Made by a program: the position numbers and the translations under genes
Shown here: positions 47,480-62,100 of the stretch, one piece after another
Layout: each line of letters opens with the position of its first letter
Position numbering within the stretch: the stretch's first letter is position 1
Notes under the pieces: model-generated
Told to the model about the DNA's origin: nothing
What the model saw: only the letters and a program-made list of their open reading frames with translations
Databases searched by the model: none
From: Anopheles merus
Lineage: Eukaryota > Arthropoda > Insecta > Diptera > Culicidae
Length of the DNA stretch: 64,000 nucleotides
Direction: 5' to 3'
NCBI RefSeq assembly: GCF_017562075.2
Contig: NC_054083.1
Coordinates: 15,308,575 to 15,372,574 of the forward strand

Positions 47480-48693
47480 AAAAATACATCCATAAATGTT
47501 CGCCTTTCGAAGAAGGTTACACGTGATCCGTGTGCCTAATGAATGACAGTGATAAATGTGAAGTGGCAAACTTTTTGAACCCTTCGACCAAACCGAGCCA
47601 CCCTCTCTCGTGACGTGTGTTCATTTGTGATTCAATCAGATGGTGTCACGGTTTCAAAAGAATTCATTTTCGATTCATTTTCTTTAAGGATGTTTACAAG
47701 CAGCTGATCAGTGTCAAAGTGCGTACTTAGCGCATAAATAAGATAACTCACTGTAATTTACAGCAATTCTACAAATGTCTACCTCTTCAGACATCGGTAT
47801 CATTCGTTCAATAAGGGCTCGAATCGAAAGGCGCAATTAAAAACGGAACGAACGGTAAGAATTTGTATTTCTCCAGACTGGCACAATTATCATTGTGCAG
47901 GTGTTAGACGTTATGAATGGTATGTGCAAACGTCGATCTCGGTGCGTCCGTCTCCGGAACGATGAAACGATAACTACATCCCAAACACACCGGCGACACC
48001 AACACACATGAGAAATTCTGTGCCGCCAGTCAATAATGTATCTACATGATCAATCAGATCGGTTTCCGTTCCATCGGCCGCATCCGTTCGACCGCGAAAC
48101 GCTTGCAACGTAATTTCGCACATCGCAGTGGAGCCGCCGCGTGTTAATTTACCACCCCGCTGCCGGAGTGAGGCGAACGAAAATGTGATGATGATATTTT
48201 TGTGTTGCAGGGAAGGCACACACGAACGAATGGAGCGAAAAACAACAACATAACAAAAACAAAAACATTTCCATTTACATGCCCCGGTACCAATGATGAC
48301 CCACGCTAACGCTACCCTCGGCAACGCATGTCACAAACACTACACAATGAAGGTGCGTTTTTGCCTTACCAATATCACCACCACCAACACCGAACCAGCA
48401 TCATGTTGACCAGCCCACTAACGTAACAAAACTAACCGCGCACAGTGTACTGTAGCTTCGCGAGCTGCGGCCACAAAGCCGCACAATAGATTCGCGCGGG
48501 CTGACATTCGTCCGGTTGTGCGGCAAACAGTCAATAGACAGCACATCGAGGGCGAACCGGCGAACGATCCGGTCACGTGGTGTCGGGGTCTCCGTCGATA
48601 ACGGATCCTGGCTACGGATCAGCGTGATGGGCTGTTTTGGGCAAGATATGGTAGCGGAATTGGGGCAAGAGTGCCACCAAGCATTCTTTTTCC

Positions 48694-48736
48694 ATTAAAA
48701 CTTTAGTTAAATGACCAATTTAACTAAAGTTTTAAT
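48694..48736. repeat. Perfect 19-bp inverted repeat near the contig end
   Basis: ATTAAAACTTTAGTTAAAT is followed after five bases (GACCA) by its exact reverse complement. It lies about 165 bp before the contig end, in AT-rich sequence. It could be a transposon end pair, a hairpin, or a fold-back artefact at an assembly break. Confidence 0.7.
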
Positions 48737-48900
48737 CCAATGACTACATATACTGTGCCAAATGTCATATAGATTAATCAGTTCTGATTGTTTTCAATTG
48801 TTTTATGTTGAGTTTCAAAATTGGGCAGAATATTATAGTTTTTTAATCAAACCAAATAAGCTCTCAAAAATAGGGAACAATGAAATGAGACAATATTATA

Positions 48901-49000
48901 NNNNNNNNNNNNNNNNNNNNNNNNNNNNNNNNNNNNNNNNNNNNNNNNNNNNNNNNNNNNNNNNNNNNNNNNNNNNNNNNNNNNNNNNNNNNNNNNNNNN
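48901..49000. other. Assembly gap (100 N)
   Basis: Exactly 100 N. The sequence right after it (from 49001) corresponds to the middle of a ligase intron near 21290, not to a continuation of the sequence before it. Confidence 0.98.
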
Positions 49001-52000
49001 TATTTTTTTAATCAAATTCAAGTTAAACATAAAACTTTCCGGGGTTAAATACTCGTGAACTGGGTTGATAATCATTTTCGTGCTAAAAGCTATAAAAAAC
49101 CACAATGAACGATCAGAAAACAAAAAAATAGAAATCAAAAATGTTACACCAAATCCCGATCACCAATGCATACGAATATCGATAATAGGGATTAATTTTA
49201 GCAGCTAAACCTCTAGACCTCTTTTATCTAAATTAATAAATTTTCCTATTTGTTTTCTATTGCAGTTCTTTTAAATCTATCATACGATATTTCTTGTAAT
49301 CAAGAAATAAGACACTTAGATTTCATTAAAATGATTTAAAAAAATAATAAATTCATGTCTGAGTTGAAAAGTAATATATAAAAGGCTTACGTGTATTTTA
49401 CCAACTCACCTCTATTCAGTCGATAAACGGTGGTGCTTCTCCACCAGGGAAGATGACGCTAGCGCCGTTATTTCCGCGATCGTTATGATACCCTGCGCGG
49501 GACACATCGCATCCGGACAGGACACCTCGTACGCACCTTCGGAAATTTCAAACTCGATGTAGGCCGTCATGCACTGTTGGGAATGGAGAGATGAAATGAT
49601 CGAACAATTAAATTAAATTATGCTGTAAAAACGCGAACTTAACATTTAAAATCCAAACGAATGTAGTACAATCGTGATGAAGAAATAACACAGAGCTCGA
49701 GTGGCAAAATGGCTTGCAAAGCACAAGTTTGCCTCGCTGTTCCCATTTTCCCTTCGGACAAAAATGCAATTAATTAAACCAATCACTTGCAACGGCAGTC
49801 AGTTGGTTTCCCACGTGAGGGTCAACCAATTATTTTAATTTTCGTCACAATCCAAAAATTTCTTCACCATTTTACCATTTCCGTCCTGCGTGGCAAAGGT
49901 CACTGTGTTAAAGCGGCACATACATAACAGAAGGGTTTATTATCTTTTTTTGTGGTCGCTCATCTGGAGTTTTTTCATTAAAACTGTGCTTTCCAAGGCG
50001 TCAGTTTGCTGTCTTTTCATGGCCATTGAATTAGGGACTGATGTCTTAACTTAATACATCGTAATTGGTGCTAAATGTAGTTGTGTCGTTTAATGTCCCG
50101 CTATCGTTACATTTTAAAACTTATTAAAACAAATTCAATTCAAAGTAAAGCTCGGACGCAAAAAAACGGTTGCAAATATAAAACAAATAAAACATTAGTG
50201 GCCGAGGAGGAGGCCGTGTATTGCAGTACGGGAGAGACTAATAATCCGTCACAAAAGTATCATTACACCACGATAGCAGTGATTACGAAATGATATTGAT
50301 GCTTCATGACTCTGGTCCTGCCCCCATCCCATCCCGCTGCATGATGCAAATGTTCCACCATCCTCTCACTAACGTACAATTAAATCCATTGTATTTCCTG
50401 ACCGATCGATTTCACACATCTGTGCATGCAGTTGGGGCCACGCGTTAGTTGCAACCGATGTTAGTGTGATGTGTATTGCAAACCGATTGAAACCGTGTCC
50501 ATATAACCGACATTTTGTCATTTATCGAACGTTCATCAGCTAGTTCGACGCTGTGAACGGTAATTCTCTCCTCCGTGTTCTGATGCTTATCAAGCGCAGC
50601 AAGTCCGTCTTAAACGGTCCGACATGAAGCGATGGGCTGTACAATAATAATGTTTCGCGTGTCCAACGGCGATGTTGTAATCGATCTCCCGCCCGGTAAT
50701 TGTTACTCAAGTTCCGATTTGGAACCGGCCCATGACGAACCGGACATACCGAGACCGCGAGATTCTAGCCGTAAGATAACGAGCGAGAAGCGTGCGCCCT
50801 CGTTCTAAGCCTACCCCAAGCCTGCCCGGCGATCGTGTGCTTTGTGCATCTGAAATTGCAAAACGATCAACACCAACTAAAAGTCGCTCGTTTCGCTTGG
50901 CCATATGATCGGTCGGTCGTTGAAAGGAACAATTGCCAGTTTAGCGTAACATTTAGCTCTATTGGTGTCCGTTTTTTCTGCTGGCCCGCTACCGTCACGA
51001 TCAATCAATTGGTACAGATAAGCTGCACTCATAAAGCGTCAAGAAGCTTGTTGCAAACCAGCTAATTGCCAGTGGGTCAATCAGATTACAAATTGGGTAT
51101 GAGTTGTGCTTAACCTTCTTCGAGAGGCATTGCTCTTGAACGGTCAAGTGTACAAAACCACTTGATCTCTCCTCTTGAAATTGGTGTTTCTCTTAATGCT
51201 AAGTTTTTTTTTTTTAAGTAAGCTTCAATCCAACGAAGTCAAAACACTTGTAGCCTCTTTTTGTACTCATTCGATTTTTTTTTTTTCTTTTAATAGTATC
51301 ACTTATCGTTCGATCTGCGTCGAACGATCGAGAATTTGATCGATGTTGAAGCGTCCAATTAATTCTAATGATTGCAAAAAAAACGAAAATAAATACAAGA
51401 GAACTTATACGTTCTGATACATCTTGAACAAATTATTCAATCCGTAAGCGTGTTGCAAAATACGTAAATATTGAAACATTATTGATCCCAAGAACACGCA
51501 GAGCCAGATCAGAAGTATCCGATTCTATTCATTTCTTTATAATATTGCAGCATGTGATGCAATGTCGAAATTACTTTCAACATAAATTCCTTCGTCTACC
51601 CTGCCCCTACCCTCTTGATGGAAAACCCACACCCACTCAGTCGGTTTGTTGATTGAATCATTTCCATCCGCTTGAAGTCATCGCGACGAGTATGTACACT
51701 TTATCAAGAGTTGCCTTCTCTTTTACGGTTTCCGCATTGGCTTAAGAGCGCCGTTTTGGTGGATTTCGATAATCATCAGCTAGTGCCGCACTGAAACGGG
51801 CAAGCCATACTCGGGCAAACCTCACATAAACGACTTCTGCATCGTCAGCATCACATTCGTTTATCGATTAGCGCGACGTCCCAGCCGAGCAGCGACCGAC
51901 TCGTCCCCACGATGGAAACGGTGAAGAGCTGACTTTAGCTTAGCTTAAAAAGTATCTTACGTAAACAGTGCAAAACTAAACGAACCAAAAACAACATCCT

Positions 52001-53662
52001 GTTTGCTGAGAACACAGCGGCTCTAGGCCCGTTGGCAAAAGAGCTTTAATCGAGAAAACGAAACGATAACTACAGTCGCAGCACAGTCATCATCATCACC
52101 ACCATCTTCGGCACCAAAGGCGATAGCTGCCGCTCCCGCGGTCGTATTCCGCCGCTGGACCACTTACGAAAATTGTTTAGCTAAGACTCTTGGTAATTCA
52201 AAACCGATTGAGCGGTTCACGGCACGGAAGCTGGATCGGGGAAGCGGAAAGCTGCCTGGAATGTGTCGGGTCTCGATATGTGACACCTCAAGAGAAGACA
52301 GCGTGTGATATGGATGCTGTGGTACCGTGTAAGTACACAACCTTCTTATCTACTTTCGAGCTTCTGGCCGATGGAAAAAGCACCGTTTAATAATGTCACC
52401 GGGATAATCGTGACGTTGGATGGGAAGCGACAAGGCAGCACATTAAATTACAGCGACAGTGTGCTGCTGCGGAGCTTTATTGCAGTCTCCCGAACTGCTA
52501 AGAAATACGGTTCACGTTTCGGCATTCCGACTACCAGCGAGTCGGTACGGGTGAATGAATATTCGATTAAACGATCTCACTGTAAAAGGGTGCTTCCGTA
52601 CTTGGTGCAATTTATTCCAACCATTGGGAAGCTTCTTTACCGATAGCACAAAAAACGAAAGAAGCGAACGAATTCCTGCCTGGCACTGGTGAACAAGCAT
52701 CGAATTGGAAGAGTACTACCACCTCGTCGTAATTCGAGAGAATTTATCGGCTGACTCCCGAATGCGCGAGCAAGTATTGGGAGCCGTAAAGCAGCTTCCA
52801 TTATATCCGCTCAGAATATTAAATGAAATGCAGAGGAGAGGGCTGGGAAAGACGGTCGAATAGTTTTAGCAAACGCGTCGATCTCCCGAACCGCACACCC
52901 CAGTCGTGAACAAATGGCGTATGTGAGGGTTGTGTTCAAGTGGATCGTTACTTCCATTGCATTTAATCATCGGTTTAAAGGCAATTCCGGAAGGTATTGA
53001 TGCTGAATATTTCATTATTGTCATTTAATTAACGATTGATTTCTTGTAGGGCTTTCAATCGTGAAAGGAATTGAAAAAAAAGTGCACTGCATTATAATAC
53101 GGTATGAACAACATTACGCACACACATTAGGATTCCAAAACATTTTTTATAAAAAATAATATAAAATGATATTTAAACCAATAAAAAGAGAGATAACGGT
53201 TGTTAAAAGTATTTCTTATAAAATGAAGAAATACTTTTTCTTATATCTCGAATTGGATTGGAACGGTTTTTTAAATATATATTTACTGACGAAAAATGTA
53301 AATAAATAAAGTCGTATTACCATCTTTACACAAAGAAAGAAATAAAAAACGAAAAAACTAAAAAAAAATAGATCAAAAGAACATCAAAAAATCGTTTCAT
53401 TATTCAATTTTCCATGAAATGTGCAAACCTTACATTCTCGCCACGTGCTTTGCCATGCCACAAGGGTTAACTTTTGCTCACCTCTCAAAACTAGCGGTAT
53501 AAACGCTACCTCTCAAACTGTCAAAGCTGGGCAGCGCGCCAAAACAAACACATTCTGTCAGACGGTTGCTTGTTATTGCGTGCATGTAATCCATCATTGC
53601 GGTAGCGGTTTCCACAACAAATCGACTTAAATCCGGTATTATTCGTGTACAGTTTCGTTAGA

Positions 53663-54955
53663 ATGGATGCGAAACGTAAAGTCAAACCTTCCGTGGGTGG
53701 AAAAGTATCGTCCGGCCAAACTGAACGACCTTATTTCGCACGAGGAAATCATTGGCACGAGTAAGTATGGGCACCCGGTGGCTACATGCCCGTCCTTGAA
53801 ACGAACGCGTTGTGCACCCCGGTGTTGCTAGCCTGGCTCGGGGTTTGGTTGTGTGTTCATTTTCTGCTTATCGTTCAACAGTCCAACAAATTCATCAAGG
53901 AAGAACAATTGCCACACTTGCTGTTTTACGGACCTCCCGGCACGGGCAAAACTAGCACAATTCTGGCCTGTGCCCGGCAGCTGTACAAACCGCAGTCGTT
54001 CGGCTCGATGGTGCTCGAGCTGAAGCATCGGGACGACCGGGGCATCAACATCGTTCGGGGACAGATTTTAGATTTTGCATCCACGAGAACAAATCTTCAA
54101 GGGCGGATACAAGCTGATTATCCTCGATGAGGCGGACGCGATGACGAATGATGCGCAAAACGCACTGAGGCGCATCATCGAAAAGTACACGGAAAATGTG
54201 CGCTTCTGCATCATTTGCAACTATCTCAGCAAAATCATCCGGCCATCCAGTCGCGCTGCACGCGGTTCCGTTTCGCACCGCTGTCGCCGGATCAGATTTT
54301 GCCCCGCCTGGAGCACGTCATCGAGGCAGAAGGGTATGTGCGCACTAACGCTCTAACGAACGACGAGCCTTCGTTTTTGCTGTCGCGAGTAGGTGCAGTT
54401 TAAAACGTTGCCTTTTGTCTTGCAGAATCGATGTGACGGACGACGGTAAAAAGGCGCTCATGACACTGGCTGGGGCGATATGAGAAAAGTGCTGAACGTT
54501 CTGCAAAGCACTTGGATGGCGTACAAAAAAGTGACGGAGGTGAACGTGTACAATTGCGTCGGGCATCCGCTGAAGGAAGACATCAATAATATAATATTCT
54601 GGCTGCTAAACGAGGAGTCGTTCAAGGCGTGCTATGAGAGTATGTGTGCCTATTATTTCTTTTTTTAGCTTTTTTTAGTTTTTTTAGCTTTTGGAATAAC
54701 TTGTTCTCATTCTTCATGCTGCTCTGTGTTTGCAGAAATCCAGCAGCTAAAAACGCAGAAAGGTTTAGCGTTGGAGGACATTCTGACGGAAATTCATTTG
54801 GTCGTCAATCGGTTGGAAATACCACCTCGTGTTTCCTCCCAGCTGCTGATCAATCTGGCATCGATCGAGGAACGATTAGCGGATGGGTGTGTGGAGAAAC
54901 CTCAATCACAGCGCTGATAGCTGCATTCAGCAAAGTACGAAGTGTAGTTGTGTAG
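53663..54955 (+). pseudogene. Second copy of RFC5 with multiple frame breaks
   Basis: Same four-exon layout as the intact RFC5, but with one-base indels against it: +1 near 53672, +1 at the start of exon 2 (near 53883), a -1/+1 pair that changes LNASDD near 54024-54032, +1 near 54092, -1 near 54238, -1 near 54475 and -1 near 54905. Most are in short homopolymers. Walker A and most motifs remain readable in pieces. The density of indels with few substitutions points to consensus errors in this contig. If real, this copy could not make a clamp-loader subunit. Confidence 0.8.
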
Positions 54956-57900
54956 CATTTCCACATTTTCCATTTTACGTTATTCCATATTTAATCAATA
55001 ATAAAAAAAACATACCGTCAAGTGAAGAGATTTAAAGTAGTTGTAATTTTCTTCCTATCGTCAATCCGTAAATGGTTAACAATAGCATTAATTATTCCCT
55101 TACATAAAGCGCATAAAAGTGTCGGTCTTTTGCTAAACACTATTCATGCAACACAAAGAAACTGCATTATGAAACGCGGATCCCCATACATCCACTCGGC
55201 GGGCTATTTCTTTTTCCCTTTTTTGCTTCATTTCAGACGTGCAAGGGCGTTGGGCGCTTGTATCCAGGATCCTACGCAGTCTCGAAAGAATGGTACGCGG
55301 CGCTGTTGGAAAAAATGTAGGTCATGAATTTCATACCGAAACAGCGCTCTCCCGTATGCCGTACGTTGGCGAGCCAATTCTTAATGTTAAGGCACCATTC
55401 ACCAGCGCAAGAAGCCGTTTAGAAAATGCCACACATCCGAGTGCTCTCCTGGGCGGTATCTTAAATCACAGTACAGTCACAGCATTACGGTTCGAAAGCA
55501 AAACTTTGTTCCACCACAGAGATGAAAGATCAGAGCAAAGAGAGAAAATACGATCAAACGGCCAGTGGGCAAAATCGGGGCAGCGTGAGCGGTGTTCCGG
55601 TGAGGTACGGAAAACGGCAAAGAAAGAATTCAAATAAAAAGGAAACTTTTGTGCAAAATCGCTCCACAGCGCTGTGAGTCCTGTGTGCCCCGGAAGGGTA
55701 AAGGTAACAACCACTGTCCTATGTAATCTACTTAACAAAAAAAAAAAGGCTGACCCTGGTGAGCGTGTAAGTGAGCTTCATTTAATTTTCTCATTTTTTA
55801 TAACACTTTTGTTGTCGTCTTCGTTTCACCCGGCCGAGTGACTGGAGAGGGGAATTGCAACTGACCTTCGGGGGGATTTCGTTTAGTTCTAACCTTTTTT
55901 TTTAGCTAGCAGCACGTTCTCGCAATACAAACAATTAAAAAAGTTTCAATTACTGAGGTGGTATCAGTAAAGTGGGGAGCAAAACTGTTGAAAAGAGTGC
56001 TTTACAGTTTCTATTATCATGTTTTTTCTTGTTTGAGATTGAAACAATTATATTATCTTCTCCTTTGGAGCTTAAAAGAAAAAAAAAGATTGATAGTATA
56101 AGCTTTATCGCCGAAGAAGACTTTAAAATACTTTATAATTCGCACTGATATCCTACAAGAGTCGAACTACATACAGCCTGTCAAGAATTTGCATGAAGAT
56201 AGATAAGAATAAAACCACTATGCATACAACACAATGTAAAGTGTAATTTACGCTCTTAAATGGCCGATGGGTCGCTTCATAGCCGCGCTGGAGAAAGAAA
56301 ACACTACAGCCCTATTCCGCCACAATAGCCGCTGCACACGCCAAACCAAAGCGTACGCTGTTGGGAGCTGCAGATCATTAGAGACTGGAGGGCGCACCCA
56401 GCGATGTTGCTGACTGGTGGATTAATTTACACCGGCGGTCGCTCTTGCAGGCATCATCAAGAAACGCAGAAACGCAGATACGATGAATGTGGCTGCTGCT
56501 GCCGCTTATACACAGATGAGAAACAAACGTCTTGCGTGCTTCAGGCGTGCGATGGAGGCGCATGGCTTCCTATGCATAGTCGCATTGCCATGTGAAACGT
56601 ACAACACACACACAGCCATTGACACACACGCACACTCACACGGGTTGATGTAAATTTGAGGAAAGTCATGCAAACACGATTTGCCGAGTGTCCAAGTGGA
56701 CCGAGGAGTTCTCGAGCAGGAGTTCAGTGACTTCGAGGCACACCAGCCTTTTCTTAGCCATTCAAAAATGAACGCAGGGCGTAGTGTATGAGTGGTAGCA
56801 GCCGTGCCGGCGACGCGCGCACTGTGCTGGGACAAAATCTGCTTGACATTATTCCACGCCATGAAGTGATGTGTTTGCAGTGTTGAATAATTTAGACGGT
56901 CTTTTGTTGTGTAGTGCAGGGCGGCAGGCTGGCTTGCTGAAGAGAAAGCAACTGGGCTGATGCTGTTGATGAAACCGAAGCAGTATGAAGCCTTCCTGGC
57001 TGGACACGTTATTTGCCGATGCGATAACGGACTTATAGTGTTTGCGTAGGGTATAATAACCAATTAGAAGTAAATTTCAATATTTTAATTACCAAAACAT
57101 CTACAGAACATCTTAAGGTGGTTTTGGTAATGAAGAAACTAGCACCCAACGGGAAGACACTATGAAGTAAATCAATCATCGAACGCTCAGTACACTGAAA
57201 CCGGCTTTTTCGCTGAAAAATCGATAAACGACGAATTTATAATAAGTCATACATCGTAATGCTTGTTTGTGACAGGCTATTTTTGGAATACTTATTTGTG
57301 GACTAGCATGTCCAAAATCGGTTCATTTTTTTTCTTCATCCTCATGGTCTTGTTCTTGCAAAATTAACAAAGAACTTTTGCCATAGAAAAACGGGTTTCG
57401 GACCATTGCAGAAATCAACCATCCGGCACACAAAACGGCTCAAGTTGGATATATTATATTAATTATATAATAACTACTACTAAAACGTGCTAGGTAATGA
57501 ACCTATGGCTTTAGCTGACTTTAGATAAAAAAGAAGTTAATATAATCAGTAAACATTCTATTTTTAGAAACCGCCCCAAGCTCCGATACTAATGCCACCT
57601 AGACATTATCAAAAAATCCTTTACCCCAAACCGAACGCAATGATAACAATGTGCGCTATTGACAAGACCCGTTAGGTGTTTTCACCCCCCCCCCCCCCCT
57701 CCTCTCTCTTTTGTTGCGCTATTTAAAACATGCGCAGTAAAGCGAGCATGACGTTGATGAGTTTTTGACGACACAACAGCACCATCGATAGCAATAGCCT
57801 AGCTACTACAACACACAGCTGAAAAAGAATGTCTGCAATGTCATGCAATTCATTAAATGGCAAATATTTGCCCCGGCAGAGAAAAACCGGTTCCAAACCG

Positions 57901-58729
57901 GAATCTTGCCGTTAAATTTGGGACCGTCGGTATCTCATTCTCTTTCTCATCGCTATGTACAACGTACCACACGCGGTAGGAGAATTTCGTGGAATCACCA
58001 TCCTCCCGTAGAACAACCGTACCCCGTAGCCCCGAAAAACGTCTTTATTTCCAGCACTGCCTGTAAGCTGCATTGAAAAAATGCTTCTGCAGGCGGTGCT
58101 AGCAGGAGCTGGAAAGTTGCGGAAAATTGCAGATCAAACTAGACCCCACCCCAGCTCGGTTCGCCTCGGTTCGGACTATGGTGGTTCAAGGTGGAAATGA
58201 GGTGTAGGTTACTCTCAGCAATACTGAAAAGATAACAAGCTAATAAGGTTGATTACGCTTAACGCGACCGGTGTGCGTTGGTGCACTAGATTCGATGAAG
58301 AGCTTCAGGGCGCACCAGGGCAAATGTAAGCGAAAATGTGCTATACATGAGATGTAATTTGGCTTGGGCAAGGATTTTATTACAGCTCTGTGCGTGGCTT
58401 CATCGCAAGCAACTCTCCATTTGTTTGTTTTATTAGCGCCATTCATAATGTGGTCTCGCTTTTATTAGCAACGCGCACCACATGCCAAAACAACACGGTG
58501 TACACCTATACATAACGGCAGCGGTGACACACCTTGAGTGAATGATGAGTGTAAGTGTAAGCGTGCGAATGAATAAGCCTGTACCTACATTTTTATCCAT
58601 CATGTGCCGGGTCATGCATTGGACAAAAGATGGCACACACCAATCGCGGATATCGCCATTTATTTACAACGCGAAACTGTAGGGTCACACCGAACGCAGT
58701 CAGCAGTCTTCCTGGTCGTGCCTACACTA

Positions 58730-59154
<425 letters not shown>

Positions 59155-62100
59155 ACCCAATGTGTGCTCAACACTCAACTGACTCTTCTCGCGGATGCAA
59201 CGATACCGGTTTTTCACGAACTACATCATGGCTTGTGCCCCCTCTCTCCCTTTACACCACGAGCTGTGTCTGTGTCTACGGAAATGGCGCCGGACTACAG
59301 TTATATCTGTGGCCAGTGGCGGGCACGTACCTACTCCCCCCACCCCACGTTCGTTTCAAACATGACAACCCAAACCAGCTCTATTGGAGTACAACGAGCA
59401 AGCGTGTTAGCTGTCCTTCGGAAAGGTGGATTAAAGGTGTGTTGGTGCGAGCTGGACAAGGAACCATAGTATGAGGCATGGTGAGAAGGGGGGGGGGGGG
59501 GGGAGCACTGCATCTGTAATCGAGCATCGTGCGAGTTCACACGCAACGGAAGTTCGATGGCATAAAACGGTACTTGTCGCGCACCGAGGCCATCCGTCAT
59601 TTAACACCAGCGGCATGTATCGTATCACACTGAGAGTACACCATGTGACATTCTAGAGCACTGTTCGTTCGTCTTACTTCAAGAGAGCGGGAATGCCGCG
59701 TTAGATCTATAGCAGCAGTGAGTTAGTAAGAATCATGCCACCGATTCTTACACCCAACATGAGTGTTTCCCAGACAAGCTCGAGCCTAAGCAGAGCTGGA
59801 GTGAACTGGTATGATCGTACCATATGGTTTTCACGCTGGGGTTTAACTGGGGATCAGGAAAAAAATGATTTCTACTGGGGTTTCGTAGACATTGATTTCC
59901 AAAAGTTTTGGGAAACTTGAGACGTAACTCACCTCGGTGCAGAACGAGCAAGCACACTGCGAGATGCGGGTCAGGTTCTCGGCACTGAACTCGCCAAGGC
60001 ACAGTTTGCAGGTGAACTTAATCGTAGGCGTTAAGGCCTTCGTCGTTGTCGTCATCGTTGCGGAGTGGCTGTTGATCGGCGATACCGGTAGCAGCTGCGT
60101 GGGACTAGGGGAAAACATAACGGTTTTGGACGAGACGGACGCACCGGCCGGACTGCCCGTCGCCGAGTTGGGGCTGGGCGAGGAAGCCCCGGACGAGGAC
60201 GAGGACGGCGTGGACGACGAGCTGGGCGACGAGGCACCCGAGGACGAACTGGAGGAGGAGCAGCTGGTCGTCGTGAGCCGCAGCAGGTTGCCGACGTACT
60301 TCCGCTTCGAGCTACCGTCGAGGGAGCCCTTTTTCGGTTTGGGCACTTCGGTCGGTTCGTGTGCCTCGGTCGCGGACACGGGCACGAACGCACCATGGAT
60401 GCGTTGAGCGAGTAGCGCGAACCGGCCGCGGCCAGTGACAGTAGACTAGAACAACGGGAGCAGGTGGCCACGGACGCACAGTTACGTAGCCGGTTGAGCG
60501 GCCGGATCGGTTCCAGCGTTTGGGAGGTGGCGTTCGTCAGTGCCAGCACGGTTTCACACTTCCGCAGACCGCGGGGACCGCCGGCAGCACCCGCCTTGAG
60601 GCCGCCGAGAGTAAGCAGCCCCGGGCCGCCGCCGCCACCCTCGCCGGACGACGCCATCTGGCTGTCCAGCAGCAGGGGCGTCGTCTTGGGCGAAGCGAGG
60701 CTGTTGCAGCTGACATCGCGCTTCAGCAGTGGGACCACCGACCACAGCCGCTGGTGCACGGACGACAGCGAGGTGGTGGAGATGTTCAGCCGGCTGCGCG
60801 CTATGTCCGCCAGATTGTGCTCGGACGGGCTTTTGCTGATCTTGATTTCGGGCGAGCTGAGCAGTGGCGGGGGCGGCGGTGGAGGAGCTGCCGGTGGAGG
60901 CTCTTTCGACGGTCGCCGGCCGACGAGATTCTTGAGAAATGCTTCAAAGCGCCGTTTGCGAGGCACCGGACCGGTCAACGCTCCGGTGTGCGGGCTGCTT
61001 TCCCCATTGCCACCGGTGCCCCCGATGCCACCGCCGCCCGGTCCTGCTCCAGCACCCGTACCGGCGACCCACACTCGAGGGCACCATCGGGGACGACTGG
61101 ATCCAGCTCGCTGGACCCCGCCGAAGCCCCTGCCCGGAGCCTCCGAGCGAGGTCGGGCGTGCTGCCCGCGTCGGGACAATCTGAGGCGAGTGCTGCTCGA
61201 GCAGGGACACGGACTCGTGCGTCCCATTCGCAAGGTGGTGATTCCTTAGCCCAGCCAGGTTGTGAATGATAGAAGCAAAGTCCTGTGGACGAAAAAACCG
61301 AATGCAATATTAGTCGAACTAGTCGCTTACTGGGGAACGTGATGTCCTGAAGTCAACACACCTTCCCAAAATCTCCACTCCTCCGTTCGACTCCCGAGTC
61401 TTCCTCGAGTATGTCGTATCCTGGTGCGTTCCAGGAGTGGCGAAACTTGTTCGCAGTATCTGCGCCGCCCCGCCGATTTCCTTCGACGAGGTCGGCCAGC
61501 TGTGTCGCCGTTCTGCTATCACCGGACGTGAAACCGATGGGCCACTGTAAGCTGCGCCTTTTAAATTCGACTTTCTCACCGTTATCACTTCTGCCCAACC
61601 AATCGCCACTGAGTCGCACACGACGGCGCAGAATCACTTTCGATGCACTACACGATGACGCACCAACGCCAGGTGACGTTAAATCACGCTCACTGGAACG
61701 GCGGACGGTCGCCCCTGCTTCTGGAATCTTCTTTCTGGTAAACACCAGGGTCGCTTTCTTTTTCTGAAGTGCTAGTGTAGTTGGCGCACGGCCATCTTCG
61801 TTCACGGCTAGCAGCGGGCAGTGCTCGTCCACTTGATCGAGCTGGTTCACGATCACACTTCTGTGCACTGGCGCTGCTGCCCTTTGCTTCGGATATTCGT
61901 TATTAGCACACTCTTCCCCACTTTCCGACTCGGATTCACTCACTGACGGTTGATGGTCTGGACCATGATCAGCACACTGTGTCACATTGGGCGTTCGTTC
62001 GCACACACTTATCTCCACCCGCTTGAACGAACCGGGCGGCGGCGGTTTGCCGGAGCAGGTTCTAAGATCTTGGTATAGTTCGCACCAGCACCACCACCAG

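Larger units (their letters stand above)
36000..48690. other. Upstream region of the RBR ligase, no gene recognised
   Basis: About 12.7 kb with many short frames (all under about 105 codons) and no recognisable domain, no ordered splice-site set and no RNA gene. It may contain further 5' untranslated exons and regulatory DNA of the ligase gene. A 70-codon ATG frame at 40609-40821 (MFRLRTPIFERE...) and a 20-codon acidic frame near 45689 (MDDDDVDNPSG...) were looked at and have no other support. Microsatellites at 37325-37350 and 47361-47476 are listed separately. A short hairpin GAATAACAA/TTGTTATTC lies near 42484-42508. Confidence 0.5.

Noticed and set aside
47102..47569. Ser-Leu repeat frames on the minus strand
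   Set aside because: Produced by the GA microsatellite; no flanking coding signal.
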